From: Dactylonectria macrodidyma
Lineage: Eukaryota; Ascomycota; Sordariomycetes; Hypocreales; Nectriaceae
Assembly: GCA_020744425.1 (NCBI GenBank)
Contig: JAGMUV010000016.1
Span: 1,178,001 to 1,242,000 of the forward strand
Reading direction: 5' to 3'
Length of the DNA: 64,000 nucleotides
Shown here: one piece after another, positions 10,729-19,993 of the stretch
Numbering within the stretch: position 1 is the stretch's first letter
Layout: each line of letters opens with the position of its first letter
Position numbers and translations under genes: made by a program
Notes under the pieces: generated by a model
Seen by the model: only the letters and a program-made list of their open reading frames with translations
Told to the model about the DNA's origin: nothing
The model's database searches: none

Positions 10729-11274
10729 TCAGAATGTGTCGCTGGGGTCAGGCAACGGAGAAGACCTACCCGGCTCTCTTTCAGGACTGACTCTCGGCGT
10801 GCTGTTGTGGCCGTGCAAGTTGTCGATGACTCTGCCGTCACATTCCAGAAGCTGCGGGTCTATCGTCCCGTCCTCGCCAGCAGGGAAGATCTCGGGGAAG
10901 TTCGTCTCGTTCACTTCTCTCCCGATAGGATCGGTGATCTGAACACACATGTGTCGCAGGGCACTGAAAGCTGTCAGCCGACATCGCTCGTGGGCGCATG
11001 CAGCGATATGATCTTACTTACGATGATTCGTCGGCGTGATGGCCTGGATACCTAGCCGCTGAGTGTGGTCTATCTTCTACATTTTGTTCACCTCGTTCGT
11101 CGAAGTGCAGGGTCGGAAGATAGACTGGGGGGGGGGGGGGGTAGTAGATGGAGTGAGGGGGGGAGCGGTGGCGAGAGCGGCGGCGGAGAAGAGAATAGAG
11201 GTGAGGATAGAAGTGAGGGCAGAGGCCGAGGAGGAGGCGAGGGTAGAGGCGAGGGTAGAGGCGAGATTTCCCAT
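10729..11274 (-). CDS. Possible multi-exon gene, unknown function
   Basis: Tentative model: exon 11092-11274, intron 11044-11091 (48 bp), exon 11022-11043, intron 10971-11021 (51 bp, GTAAGT start), exon 10729-10970. Reading phases agree across both junctions, which is the main support. The N-terminus (MGNLASTLASTLAS) is Ala/Ser/Leu-rich and leads to a Pro-rich stretch encoded by a 15-G run on the plus strand (11127-11141), so the first exon could be chance low complexity. The last exon carries an unfamiliar acidic sequence (TDPIGREVNETNFPEIFP). A further splice could add the Lys/Ala-rich frame ending at 10617. No known domain recognised. Confidence 0.33.
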
Positions 11275-11931
11275 ATCACGTCTTGCCCTTCTTGCTCTTC
11301 TTGCTCTGCCTGCCCAGAATACTGTGGTTGTTCAGTGTCTACGTTCATCATGGCTGTTGTCCGCACACACACGCCAGGAAGAGGGCAGACGAGATGACGA
11401 CGTGCGCCTCGAGGAAGTCTTATGGCTTTTCGCCCGACTACCAGGACACCTATCGGGGTGGTCATTGACTCCTAATAGCCCCGGCGGCATCTTCGTTATG
11501 TAACTGAGTGTATCTGGTGACGAGTAGAACGCGGAACCCCCGCTGCGTTTCGCATGGACACGGTTATGTCAGATGCTGAGGTGCCATTGATGTCCGCATC
11601 GCCGCTCGCGGGCAACCCAGATAGCTAGTTATGGGACAGCACGTCTTGTGATATTGATGAAGAACTTGTTGCATGACTTGTGTATCCTCGGACTCTTGGC
11701 CTACAGCTTGTAGCCAATCAAACTGGTATGTGCTGGCTGGTGCCGATGCTACAAGCAGGATCGGCATCGCCTTTTCGCGATATGTTGTGTGTCTCCAATG
11801 TGTGTTCAACTTGCCGAGACGTTGTGGGACTATCGCTAGTTCTGATGTCTGAGATCGCCCCACTGGTCTTGCTGGTTTGCGCCCTGAGCGGTGTGTGTTC
11901 TTGGTGAATGTTCTGCGCTAAGACGTACCTA

Positions 11932-13317
11932 CAGTGGGGTTGCAAATTAAACGACAATTTACCGAATTTCCCCGCTCTTGCGATCGCGATCACAGACATC
12001 CCACCAGGCATCACTAACTTCACTCAATTACAGCTCAATCATTATGCCTCGGATCAGGGCCAAATCTCATCACAGTCCTCATAAGAGGACGAAGGTTGTA
12101 TATAAATATGATTCTGGCATATCAGCCAATCAGATCGCCGAGGAAGAGGGCATATCCAAACATGCAATATTTGGCATCGTCCGGCGGTACAAATATCAAA
12201 ATAGCGCAAAGAGAAAACCCGGCTCTGGGCGCCCGACTATTATATCAACCCGCGATAAAAATCACATCTTCAGAATCATTAATCAAGACCCTTTCGTCAC
12301 ATATGCAGAAATCCTTAAGCAGACCGGTTTACGCTGTCATAAGACGACTCTAATGCGGTGGCTGCGTAAACAGGGCGTCTAGTACTACCTCTCACTTCGG
12401 CGGCCATTTCTAAGCCCAGCTGTAGCCCAAAAGCGCCTGGATTTCGCACAGCAATACTTTAATAAAGATAAGAGCTTTTGGCATACTTGGATTTTCTCTG
12501 ATGAGGTCTCGATCGCCCGTGGTGATGGCGAAAGATGGAAGTGGGTTTTCTGTAGATATGTAAGTCAGACCCCCGGCCTTATGATAACTTTTCTAACCGC
12601 CTTTAAGGGCGAGAGACTTAAGAAAAAGAACGTACAGCCCTGCCAGAAGCTGGCAAGGCATTCTAAGATGTTCTTTAGTGCCTTTTGCCTTAAAAGGGCT
12701 ATAGCTTTAGTCCCTCTGGATGGGGATCCTGAATCTAACTGCGGAGGCGTCTCAAGCCGGATTATCTTAGAATGCCTTAAAACTCATCTTCCGGAAATTA
12801 TTAACGAAGGAATGACATTTCAGCATGATAACGGACTAACTTATAAAGCCCGTCCTGTGCAAGGGTGGCTGCATAGCTACGCACAAAGGGAGGGGATTTT
12901 CCTGCCAACTTGGCCGCCTTATTCACCCGATCTTAATCCTATTGAAAATCTATGGGCGATTCTAAAAGAAAGGATCTGTAAGCGATACCCGCACCTTAAA
13001 GACCTTCCAAAGAACTCTGCCTCTTTGGATCTTTTAATTGATGCCGCGGTCGAGCTGTGGGCTGAGATTGATAACGAGGTGTTCGAAAATCTGATAAACT
13101 CGATGCCTGCACGGATGCAGGCAGTTATAGAGGCAAATGGATGGTACACAAAGTATTAATATAAGTCCTAGTAAACCCGAGCTTCTGAGCTTCAATTTGA
13201 TCTATTCTATGATTTTCTATGACCTTAATTGAGACTATGGCGGCTGGTTAAAAATTGTGGTGTCATCGCGGAAATTCGGGTGGATCCGGGCATTGTCGTA
13301 TTTTTCGCAACCGACTG
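11932..13317 (+). mobile_element. Tc1/mariner element 2, 1386 bp, nearly intact
   Basis: TA duplications sit at 11930-11931 and 13318-13319. The left inverted repeat begins CAGTGGGGTTGCAAATTAA and shares ACGACAATT with the right one, which reads CAGTCGGTTGCGAAAAATAC on the opposite strand. The element is one transposase gene flanked by about 110 bases on the left and 160 on the right. Confidence 0.88.
12044..13159 (+). pseudogene. Tc1-like DDE transposase with a single in-frame stop
   Basis: The ATG at 12044 (MPRIRAKSHHSPHKRTKV) opens a 372-codon frame that runs to the TAA at 13157-13159 with just one interruption, TAG at 12380-12382. Two helix-turn-helix segments (NQIAEEEGISKHAIFGIVRR; RWLRKQG) precede the catalytic core: first Asp in WIFSDEVSIARGDG, second in FQHDNG, Glu in PDLNPIENLW. 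Compared with the copy at 39 kb, the stop codon and the next two codons (TAG TAC TAC) replace CAA CAC CAC, each involving CA to TA, the RIP signature. All catalytic residues remain. Without the stop this would be a full-length cut-and-paste transposase acting in the nucleus on its TA-flanked ends. Confidence 0.9.
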
Positions 13318-13800
13318 TAGGAAGACATGAAGTGTCGAGATGGTACGTACTAATCGATAGTTTGCATACCTACGTAACTCAGATTATCGTTTCCTTTGGA
13401 CTTTTTCAGATTCAGAGAGGTGGACTTTTGTATCTTAAGGCATCTTTCATGGGTGATAAGCTACGTCGAGAGGTGTGTCGACCGATCAGGTTTGTTGTTG
13501 CATGCCAGCTACCTTTAGCAACGTAGCAAGGCAGATATGAACGTTGTCAGCTATACGACAGCGACGCCGTAGGTGTTCCCGTTTGGTGCTTGCTCTTACG
13601 GTTGGTGCCGTAGGGGTTAGTGTATGGTTTGTTTGCGTATCTGCGCGCAGCACCCGAGTAGCATACCGCCACTTTTATCAGCCTTTGCGTGAGCCGATAG
13701 ACCTTGCTTCTAACCATAAGTATATCGAATGATGCTCTCCATGAATAAGGCTTAGCTACTTTTTTCACCCCCCGGAGCATGAATTAGTGAGCAAGTTGAG

Positions 13801-14120
13801 TCACACTACAGAGCCTTTAGCATGAATGAAGATACCCTCTGGAGACCCGCAGTGGGTCTGCTTACTTTCTTCCCCCTCTGCATTTCTCTGGCTTTGCCAT
13901 CTCCCCTTCGGACACGCTTTCGATGGAAGTGCTTGTCTGAGCGACGGGGGCTTGTTCCTCAGTCGAGTCAGCCGCATCCTCAAAGCATCCGCCGTCACGG
14001 ACCCGTAACGCTCATTATTCTCCATGTATCTGATCCCAAGGTATTCCACGCTTCCTCCACACCACACCCATCCTGTCGCGCTCGCTCAGGCACTCCAAGC
14101 TGGGATCGAGCCGGGACTCG
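13801..14120 (-). CDS. Possible small DNA-binding-like ORF, damaged
   Basis: The minus strand encodes NNERYGSVTADALRMRLTRL, ending in a Ser/Lys-rich tail and stopping at 13801. In another frame just upstream lies WRKRGIPWDQI. Together the order (Trp...Trp, then a short helix with R-M-R-L-x-R-L) recalls the Myb-like helix-turn-helix found in many short fungal proteins, but joining them needs a one-base shift near 14030. I cannot exclude chance; treat as a candidate gene remnant. Confidence 0.25.
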
Positions 14121-14162
14121 TGGACGTGTTGTCCCCGCAATGCTGCACTGGATGTCTTCGGT

Positions 14163-15529
14163 GCGCAGCTGTATCACGTCGTAGAGAAGGTACATGAATG
14201 TCTTATGGCGAGCAAACCTGCGAAGGTTAGTATAACATCATAGTTTCGGAGACTCTAACCTTCTGCTATGGTGGCTTAATGCTCACTGTGCAAAAGTATT
14301 AAGTGACACTGGTATTGGCCTCTGATCTTGATGGCCACCGAGGCCGTTGGGAAACAATGTCGGGAAAGCGCCAGTGAAATAATGGAGATCTTCCCAGCTA
14401 CTCATCAGTGTAGCCTGGCTGTGAATAGCATAAGAGATTGTTGGCAAATCTCTTTGTCTATGCTCGTGCTCGGGCTCATCCGAACTATCTGCAGCTTGAT
14501 CTGGTTCATCCACCCGACGCGTGTTACCTGTTACCACTCCTAACAAGGCATCAATCAACCGAAGGTTAGAATCCGTCCGTTCTCCATTGACATCCGTGTA
14601 GACTGAGCCGGTCACGAACGGATCATTGTCATTGGGAAAAAATGCCTCATCTTGAGCCGCCTGGAAGTCATTTTCATAGTTCCCAGTTTGAAGGCTAACA
14701 GTATGTCCTTCGCGTTCGTGATGATCCGGATCCTCAAGATGAATGATGCTATCAGCGATTTCAGGCGGGATAAAGTCGGAAGGCCAGGCGTCTGTCATCG
14801 TATGGTTGATTGTGATATCGTGATAAAGATGGTTGTGCTGGACAAGATAATGCAACGCCGTTAGAACTTTGTCCTTTCGAACGCGTAAGAACGGTTTTAG
14901 ATCCTGATTGGTAGGAGGGTGTTTACCAAGCCAGAAGACCTTGAATAGATTGTCTAACCTCAGTTCAGGGCTTGGGAGGATCTGAAGGAGGAGTCCAGGG
15001 TCTTGCGGAATGACAATCATGTGGCCTCGCAACGCATTGTAGTTTGTTGGAGAGGCATAGTCACCAGGTCGCAATTTGAGGATCGTACCAACAGGGTGGC
15101 ATTTCGCGATAAGGCATTCCCCGACGGGCGTAAGGTCTTCCAATGCCGATGGATAATGCTGGCACATTGAGACGTTGACAAAGTTTTCCGCCGAAAATTT
15201 GGGAATGCTGCTGCGTCTAATGGCTGTATAGCATTGACTACAGAAATCCCAAGAATCGTCGTGATGGCCACATCGATCCAAGCTCGTTTGGTGGGTTTGG
15301 ATGAAATGATCGTGATCGTCAATTTGATATCCATATGCTGTGAAAACTTGCCGCACGAACAGCATATTGATCTTTGGGATGCAGCTAACATCTCATCTTG
15401 GTATAGGCTGATGGAAGACCGAATATGGGAAGAAGAGATTTCTGGTGGAATTTCTCGCGAAGCCACCTCTCGCAGGTCGAATTCATCTTCTAACAAGCCC
15501 ACAGCAAGTTTCACTCCGCAGACCCACAA
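14163..15529 (-). pseudogene. Helitron replicase/helicase fragment (DUF6570 and start of the Helitron-like domain)
   Basis: Minus-strand frames give the fungal DUF6570 signature: CHPVGTILKLRPGDY, LRGHMIVIPQDPG, LLQILPSPELRLDNLFKVFW, YLVQHNHLYHDITIN, and DPDHHEREG. This precedes the Helitron-like domain start (YFTGAFPTLFPNGLGGH, then ALSHHSRR and FARHKTFMYLLYDVIQLR). Damage includes a frame change near 15340-15365, a TGA at 14283-14285 where the family has Trp, and a 42-bp insertion (14218-14259) that has intron signals. The nuclease, helicase and terminal sequences of a complete Helitron (normally over 1300 aa) are missing, so this is a truncated rolling-circle transposon. Confidence 0.8.
14218..14259 (-). 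other. Intron-like hairpin insertion in the Helitron frame
   Basis: On the minus strand the 42 bases begin GTTAGAG and end CTTCGCAG, with ATACTAACC close to the 3' end, a consensus branch site. Removing them joins SRR to FARHKTF exactly as in related Helitron proteins. The insert with its borders also forms an inverted repeat (GCGAAGGTTAG against CTAACCTTCTGC), so it may be a short hairpin insertion that doubles as an intron. Confidence 0.5.
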
Positions 15530-15548
15530 ATGGTCTGAGCTCGCTGAG

Positions 15549-15680
15549 GTAACCCGAGATCACGTTACAGTAAAAGCCGAATCGGGAAGGCTTGGCGTCA
15601 GATTTGTAGTCCGGGGCATCCATGTCGGTTCCCGGGGTAGTAGTCCCCTTCACCTCTCGCTTCGCTTTCAGTTCCGGGGC
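15549..15680 (+). repeat. 130-bp dispersed repeat, copy 1
   Basis: From GATCACGTTACAGTAAAAGC to TTTCAGTTCCGGGGC this matches 56872-57005 on the opposite strand almost base for base, apart from a short divergent block around 15612-15630. It has no coding potential. Its right end is where the TIR element at 15685 is inserted. Confidence 0.7.
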
Positions 15681-15684
15681 ACCA

Positions 15685-16362
15685 TTACCTCAGCAAGCTC
15701 AGGCCATTGTGGCTCGTGCCTGCGGCAGCGGAGCACGCTACTCACGTGCGCTCCTCGAGCAAATGGCCTGAGGATCCTGTCCAGATATTTGGGCGCGTGC
15801 GGAGACTTTTTCCACGAAATAGACTCCATCTTAAAACTCATTTTCAACCATAACCACAAAGCATCCAGTAGATTGAAGAGAATCATTCGATTCATCTGCT
15901 TTTATTCTATAGTTGATTGAATTTTAGGCTATGTAAGCTCAAGGCCTGCGTTGTGAGAGTACGCTGTTTAATAGGGCTGTCTCTTCATCCTACCGAACTC
16001 ATCCAGATTGTAAGTACATAGCTACTAATAGATGGGGATTTCGATATGGTCGACGCCCTAATACATCAGCGTTTTTCACAGGCCATACAGATGAAGTAGG
16101 AGGGAAAACTTACTTTTTAGATAGAATATGCTTTAATGCATAATTGATTGAATTTTAAGATACTTGCGGCGTAGTTTGGTGTAGTTATTGATGGATACGT
16201 AAGAACGTAGCCACCAGAATCGCGAAAATAAGGTACAAAGTTTCCGCAGAGCAGTGGGCGCATTGGACAGGATCCTCAGGCCATTTGCTCGAGGAGCGCA
16301 CGTGAGTAGTGTGCTCCGCTGCCGCAGGCACGAGCCACAATGGCCTGAGCTTGCTGAGGTAA
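15685..16362. mobile_element. 678-bp non-autonomous DNA transposon, 99-bp TIRs, 8-bp target duplication
   Basis: The left end (15685-15783, starting TTACCTCAGCAAGCTCAGG) is repeated in inverted orientation at 16264-16362 with one mismatch in 99 bases. The flanks carry GGGCACCA at 15677-15684 and again at 16363-16370. Each TIR contains its own inverted repeat (CTCAGGCCATT near the outer end, AATGGCCTGAG near the inner end), so each can fold. The 480-bp interior is AT-rich and non-coding. An 8-bp duplication fits hAT and P-type elements; long TIRs are commoner in Mutator-like elements (8-11 bp). Family left open. Confidence 0.85.
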
Positions 16363-16385
16363 GGGCACCAGTCAGTTGGTGTTTA

Positions 16386-16420
16386 TGACGTCAATTGGTA
16401 AGTTGGGGTGTATGACGTCA
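16386..16420. promoter_or_regulatory. Two CRE-like palindromes
   Basis: TGACGTCA occurs at 16386-16393 and 16413-16420 within a short direct repeat (GTGT.TATGACGTCAA). The palindrome is the binding site of ATF/CREB-type bZIP factors. No intact gene starts nearby, so regulatory use is unproven; it could be a tandem duplication at a transposon border. Confidence 0.25.
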
Positions 16421-17438
16421 AAAAGGTAATCGCTCAGCGAACGGACAAGCAGACAAGCAAAGCAAAGCAAAGCAGCCGACGACTCGTCTTTGCGACTTGT
16501 TGGATTTTAACCAATAATTAGGCCAAAAACGCAGCGCGCCACTTATGTAGCACATTCCTGCCCTACTGCCAGGATTATTCCCTGCGAAGGCAACGAGGCG
16601 TCTGAATACCCTGCTCCAGTGCGGCCCTGCCCTCGCCGGTGCAGCCCTGTTCCTCTGTTTCTCCCCCGACGTTTGCGCTGAGCTGATGATGCTGGGTACT
16701 GACAAATTCTACGCTCCTTTTGTATGATTGAACGCCGTTGATATCACCAATCCCCAACTTTTGATGACACTGCCCTCCACGCTTTCTCTGGTCAGTGGAT
16801 TTCAGTGAACCTTGTCTGCCTAGAGACACTGCGGCGCCTGGGATCGTGGAAAATGCGTCCCGCCACACTGCACTTCTAAGCGTCTGTAGGCGCCTATATG
16901 ACACGTAGTATTGTTGGCTAGCGTCTACTACGTATTGGATTCCGAGGCCCCCCGGCCAGTCATCTCTGAGGAAATCACAACAGCTGCTATATCCATACCT
17001 ACATCCGCGGGAACACTGGCATGTCATGTCACCGCCTGGGCTTCCAGGTCCATCAGGCCCCCGCTTTTAGTCGGCAGATATACACTCAAGCGATCACAAT
17101 AGGGGCAACGGAAAAAAGACAACACACACACATAATACAGGCGATCAGGTCAATCTTAAGTGCCACGTTTGCTTTCCGACAGGTCCTGGACCGACGGCGG
17201 TCCTCCGGAGGGCACGGCGGTCCACCTAGTATGTAGTCGTCTGAGAAGTGCACATCTAATATGGGCAGCTCCTCAGCTATCAACTCTACAACTTGGTTGC
17301 ATGGAGTACTTCAGACTCTACCATTACCAGACGTGACAAGCTTGTTCAAGTCTTGACCCGCCTGATTCATTGCAAACATAAAACCCAATCAGGATCACCC
17401 TACCTTAGACTCACGAGCCTAGTGTGGAAGACCGAACG
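16421..17438. other. No supported gene
   Basis: A minus-strand frame of about 150 codons (16575-17027) shows no recognisable motif. It has scattered cysteines but no domain order I know. AAAGC repeats occur near 16455-16470. No TIR or tandem array. Confidence 0.35.
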
Positions 17439-17867
17439 TCACAATGAGGAGCTGCGCGCTGGTACGAAGGAGTCCAGTACCTCGGAAATGTCGCGATACG
17501 TCGCGGGCAGCTCGTTTATCGGACTAAACAGAATGTTTCGCTCGATTGTCGCGTCAGCTCCGCTGCCAGCTCGTGATTCCTGCGAGTTCATGGCAGTTGG
17601 TTCTCGATCCGGCCCCAGCGGGTGAAGTGATGGCTGGGCCTGCTCGGACGGGGAGTCCTGAGGCTCGTGAGCTTCCCACCCGGAAACAAAGAAAAAATCA
17701 TCCTCTGTCTCTGGGGTTTCGCCTTGGAGGAATACATGAACTCTTTTGCCATGTACAACGGCAAACTCGTATGCTTTCCTGAAAAAGCTCATTTTCCTTT
17801 TGTTGAAGGTGCACTGCCGCGCGTGTGCGTTTTTGATCAGCCTGATGTCAATTCTTCTCCTGTCCAT
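17439..17867 (-). CDS. Minimal MADS-box protein
   Basis: 142 aa from the ATG at 17867. Residues 1-48 are a MADS DNA-binding domain: MDRRRIDIRLIKNAHARQ at the position of the usual MGRRKIEI start, then the signature TFNKRKMSFFRKAYEFAVV (residues 20-38) and a final strand KRVHVFLQ. This is the SRF-type pattern TF-x-KRK...KA-x-E...G-x-x-V. The rest is acidic and Ser/Pro/Gln-rich without a SAM or MEF2-type extension. Fungal SRF and MEF2 orthologues are normally 200-650 aa, so this is a short, diverged relative. The frame is open upstream to 17996, but starting at the MADS Met is most natural. It would act in the nucleus as a DNA-binding dimer. No introns or lesions are evident. Confidence 0.68.
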   Translation of the reverse strand: MDRRRIDIRLIKNAHARQCTFNKRKMSFFRKAYEFAVVHGKRVHVFLQGETPETEDDFFFVSGWEAHEPQDSPSEQAQPSLHPLGPDREPTAMNSQESRAGSGADATIERNILFSPINELPATYRDISEVLDSFVPARSSSL

Positions 17868-17996
17868 TGGATTTGGATCGTACAAGGTAACTGCGCACAA
17901 TTTATCAGTAGCAGTGCTTCTTACAGTAGCGACAGCTGACGTTCGACTAGGTAGAACCGTGTACTCCGTAGTCATGCGCAGCTCCAGTGCAGCCAA

Positions 17997-19939
17997 TCAA
18001 GCCATGATTGACGCAGCCATTGAACGGGTGCCACAGTTAGTTGACTAGTCAAGGAGGGACGCTGACGAGACTGTCCTGGATTTGCGGCTGATTTGGATGG
18101 TCGACGCTGCTAGAGATTTGTCATTTCTCGATCCAGAACCAAACCTGTGCATGACAATAGTAGCTTGGGGACATGGATCGTCATGTTGCCTGTCGCGTCC
18201 AGAATCAACGAATAATAACGTACACCGTGACGTGTTTGACGTTACGTTTGCTCATCCGTGGGGTAAGACGCGAAGTAAAGAGAACCCCTTGTGGTTCGCC
18301 TGGGTCTAGCGGTCTCCTTCGTCAACCAAGTAGTGTACACACAAACTGTATTATCGTATTAGTGCACCTGGAACCTTGTGCTCTATAAACGGAACTGACA
18401 TGACCTGAACGTGTCACGTCTACCATCCATAAAGGGCAACTGTACGTTGGGATGAGCCGAATCCGTGCGCGGACGTCTTCGTTTGTCTTGGTACATGCAT
18501 TGTTTGCATTTTCGTTGTTGCTTGTGTGGTCACTAGTCGTACCCACGTGAACTTGCGCGAGTGCCTACACCTCCTTCCACGCCTTATGGGCAGCATCGTC
18601 GAGGCCAGCCGCTTCTTCGGACCCCACCATTGTGCTTCGTCCGTCGTCGAGGGCGGCTCATCTGACGATACCGCGGATATTCCAGCTTCGCTGCGTCAAG
18701 AAACTCAAAGAATATGTGCCGGAGGGGAGAGGAGATCGGGCAGAAGACAGACATGAGATCGAATGGGCTCTGGATGCTCCAGAGTAGGTGAGGTGCATGC
18801 TAGAGTAGGCCAACCAATCGCGGCGGTCTTGGAATGAGACACTGCGGGAGGGACGACATGGTGTGATACTGCACATGTACCATGGGCGCAACCACGAAGA
18901 CATGCCCGGGTGCGGAATCGGAAGCGGAAAGAGTGGCGACAGTGGTAAGCACCTAGCCCCCCGAATCTGGGGACAACTGCAGCGCCTCGGAACGCTACAT
19001 CTAGTAATTACGGTGTCGGTCACTCCGGCTCTTGGCTTCCAGCTTGGAGGAACGCCGCTCTCTTCAAGACGACCTCCGACGGCATCTCATAGACCAGCAG
19101 GAGATAGCTGGTCTCAACGCAAGATACTGCCCTCAGAAACAGTCGGAATTGGGATGACAGTTGCCAAATCAATCAATGTATTTCTAAACAAACCCCAAGA
19201 CTTCGGCCGCACTGAAGCAGTCTTGTTCTCCCTCACTAGTCCTTGTTTTTCTACGTAGACGAGAACTCTGCGCTTCCGAATGATGCGTATGTTTTACGGA
19301 ACCATTGACTAAAAGCTAAGCAGACCCTGACTGGGGAGAAGCTCATTCGTCCCGGTGTATGGGGCGAACGGGGGAAACCCAGAAACACTGCAAGGGAACA
19401 AAGCCACGGAATCGCCAGGAGCGGGTGGCTTCGTGTGACAGATCCTAGACTCGTATGATATATAGCACCCAAATTATGGCGTGAAGGGCACAGAAGCAGC
19501 ATTAACAGTAGAGGTATCACAACGCCCACATGGCCCCTATGTCGATAGTGCCTAGTGCAGTCAAGCAATAGCCCACTGATGGCGTCAAATCATCGCCAGC
19601 CGTCGCGAGTACCTGTACAGTACAACTTAGCTTATAATCGCAAGCTGATGTCCTGGCGAAGTTTCAACTCACTATCTCGTACGTAACAGGAGGTCCTACT
19701 AATCCCGTTACGAGCTCCTTTCGAGAGCTAAACCCAGGTAGCCATAAAGATACCTCTCACGCACGGTTCGCCCATCCTTTGTTGCATAAGAGGCCACATT
19801 GACGAACTTAGTACACTCGCATTAGCGAGGTGTGCATGCCTCTGCCGTGAAACTAGTAGCCGAACTCTGTCTCTGACTGTACCAAACAGCCATCCACTGA
19901 TCTGCCTTCCGACCGTATCGGCTCCTGAGACAGGCTTAC
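17997..19939. other. No supported gene in about 1.9 kb
   Basis: Both strands hold open frames up to about 130 codons (for example 18863-19258 plus, 18658-19023 minus), but none shows a known domain, a signal peptide or consistent splice sites. No repeat shared with the rest of the window was noticed. A degraded gene is possible. Confidence 0.35.
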
Positions 19940-19948
19940 TATATATTT
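19940..19948 (+). promoter_or_regulatory. TATA box of the secreted-protein gene
   Basis: TATATATTT lies 46 bases upstream of the signal-peptide ATG at 19994. Confidence 0.45.
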
Positions 19949-19993
19949 CAGGCCCAAAGACTCCTTCCGGCAGCAGCAAGGCTACCCCGAATC

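Larger units (their letters stand above)
11868..13433 (+). repeat. Duplicated locus, copy occupied by Tc1 element 2
   Basis: The flanks 11868-11929 and 13320-13433 match, in order and orientation, the continuous sequence 45417-45590. Landmarks on the left are TGGTCTTGCTG and GAGCGGTG.GTGTTCTTGG; on the right CGAGATGGTAC and AGTTTGCATAC. The copy at 45 kb has no transposon. Divergence of the two copies is moderate (roughly one difference in ten bases by eye), so the duplication is not recent. Confidence 0.8.

Noticed and set aside
18863..19258. 131-codon plus-strand frame
   Set aside because: Low-complexity Gly/Ser and Arg/Pro peptide without recognisable motif, overlapped by an equally long minus-strand frame.
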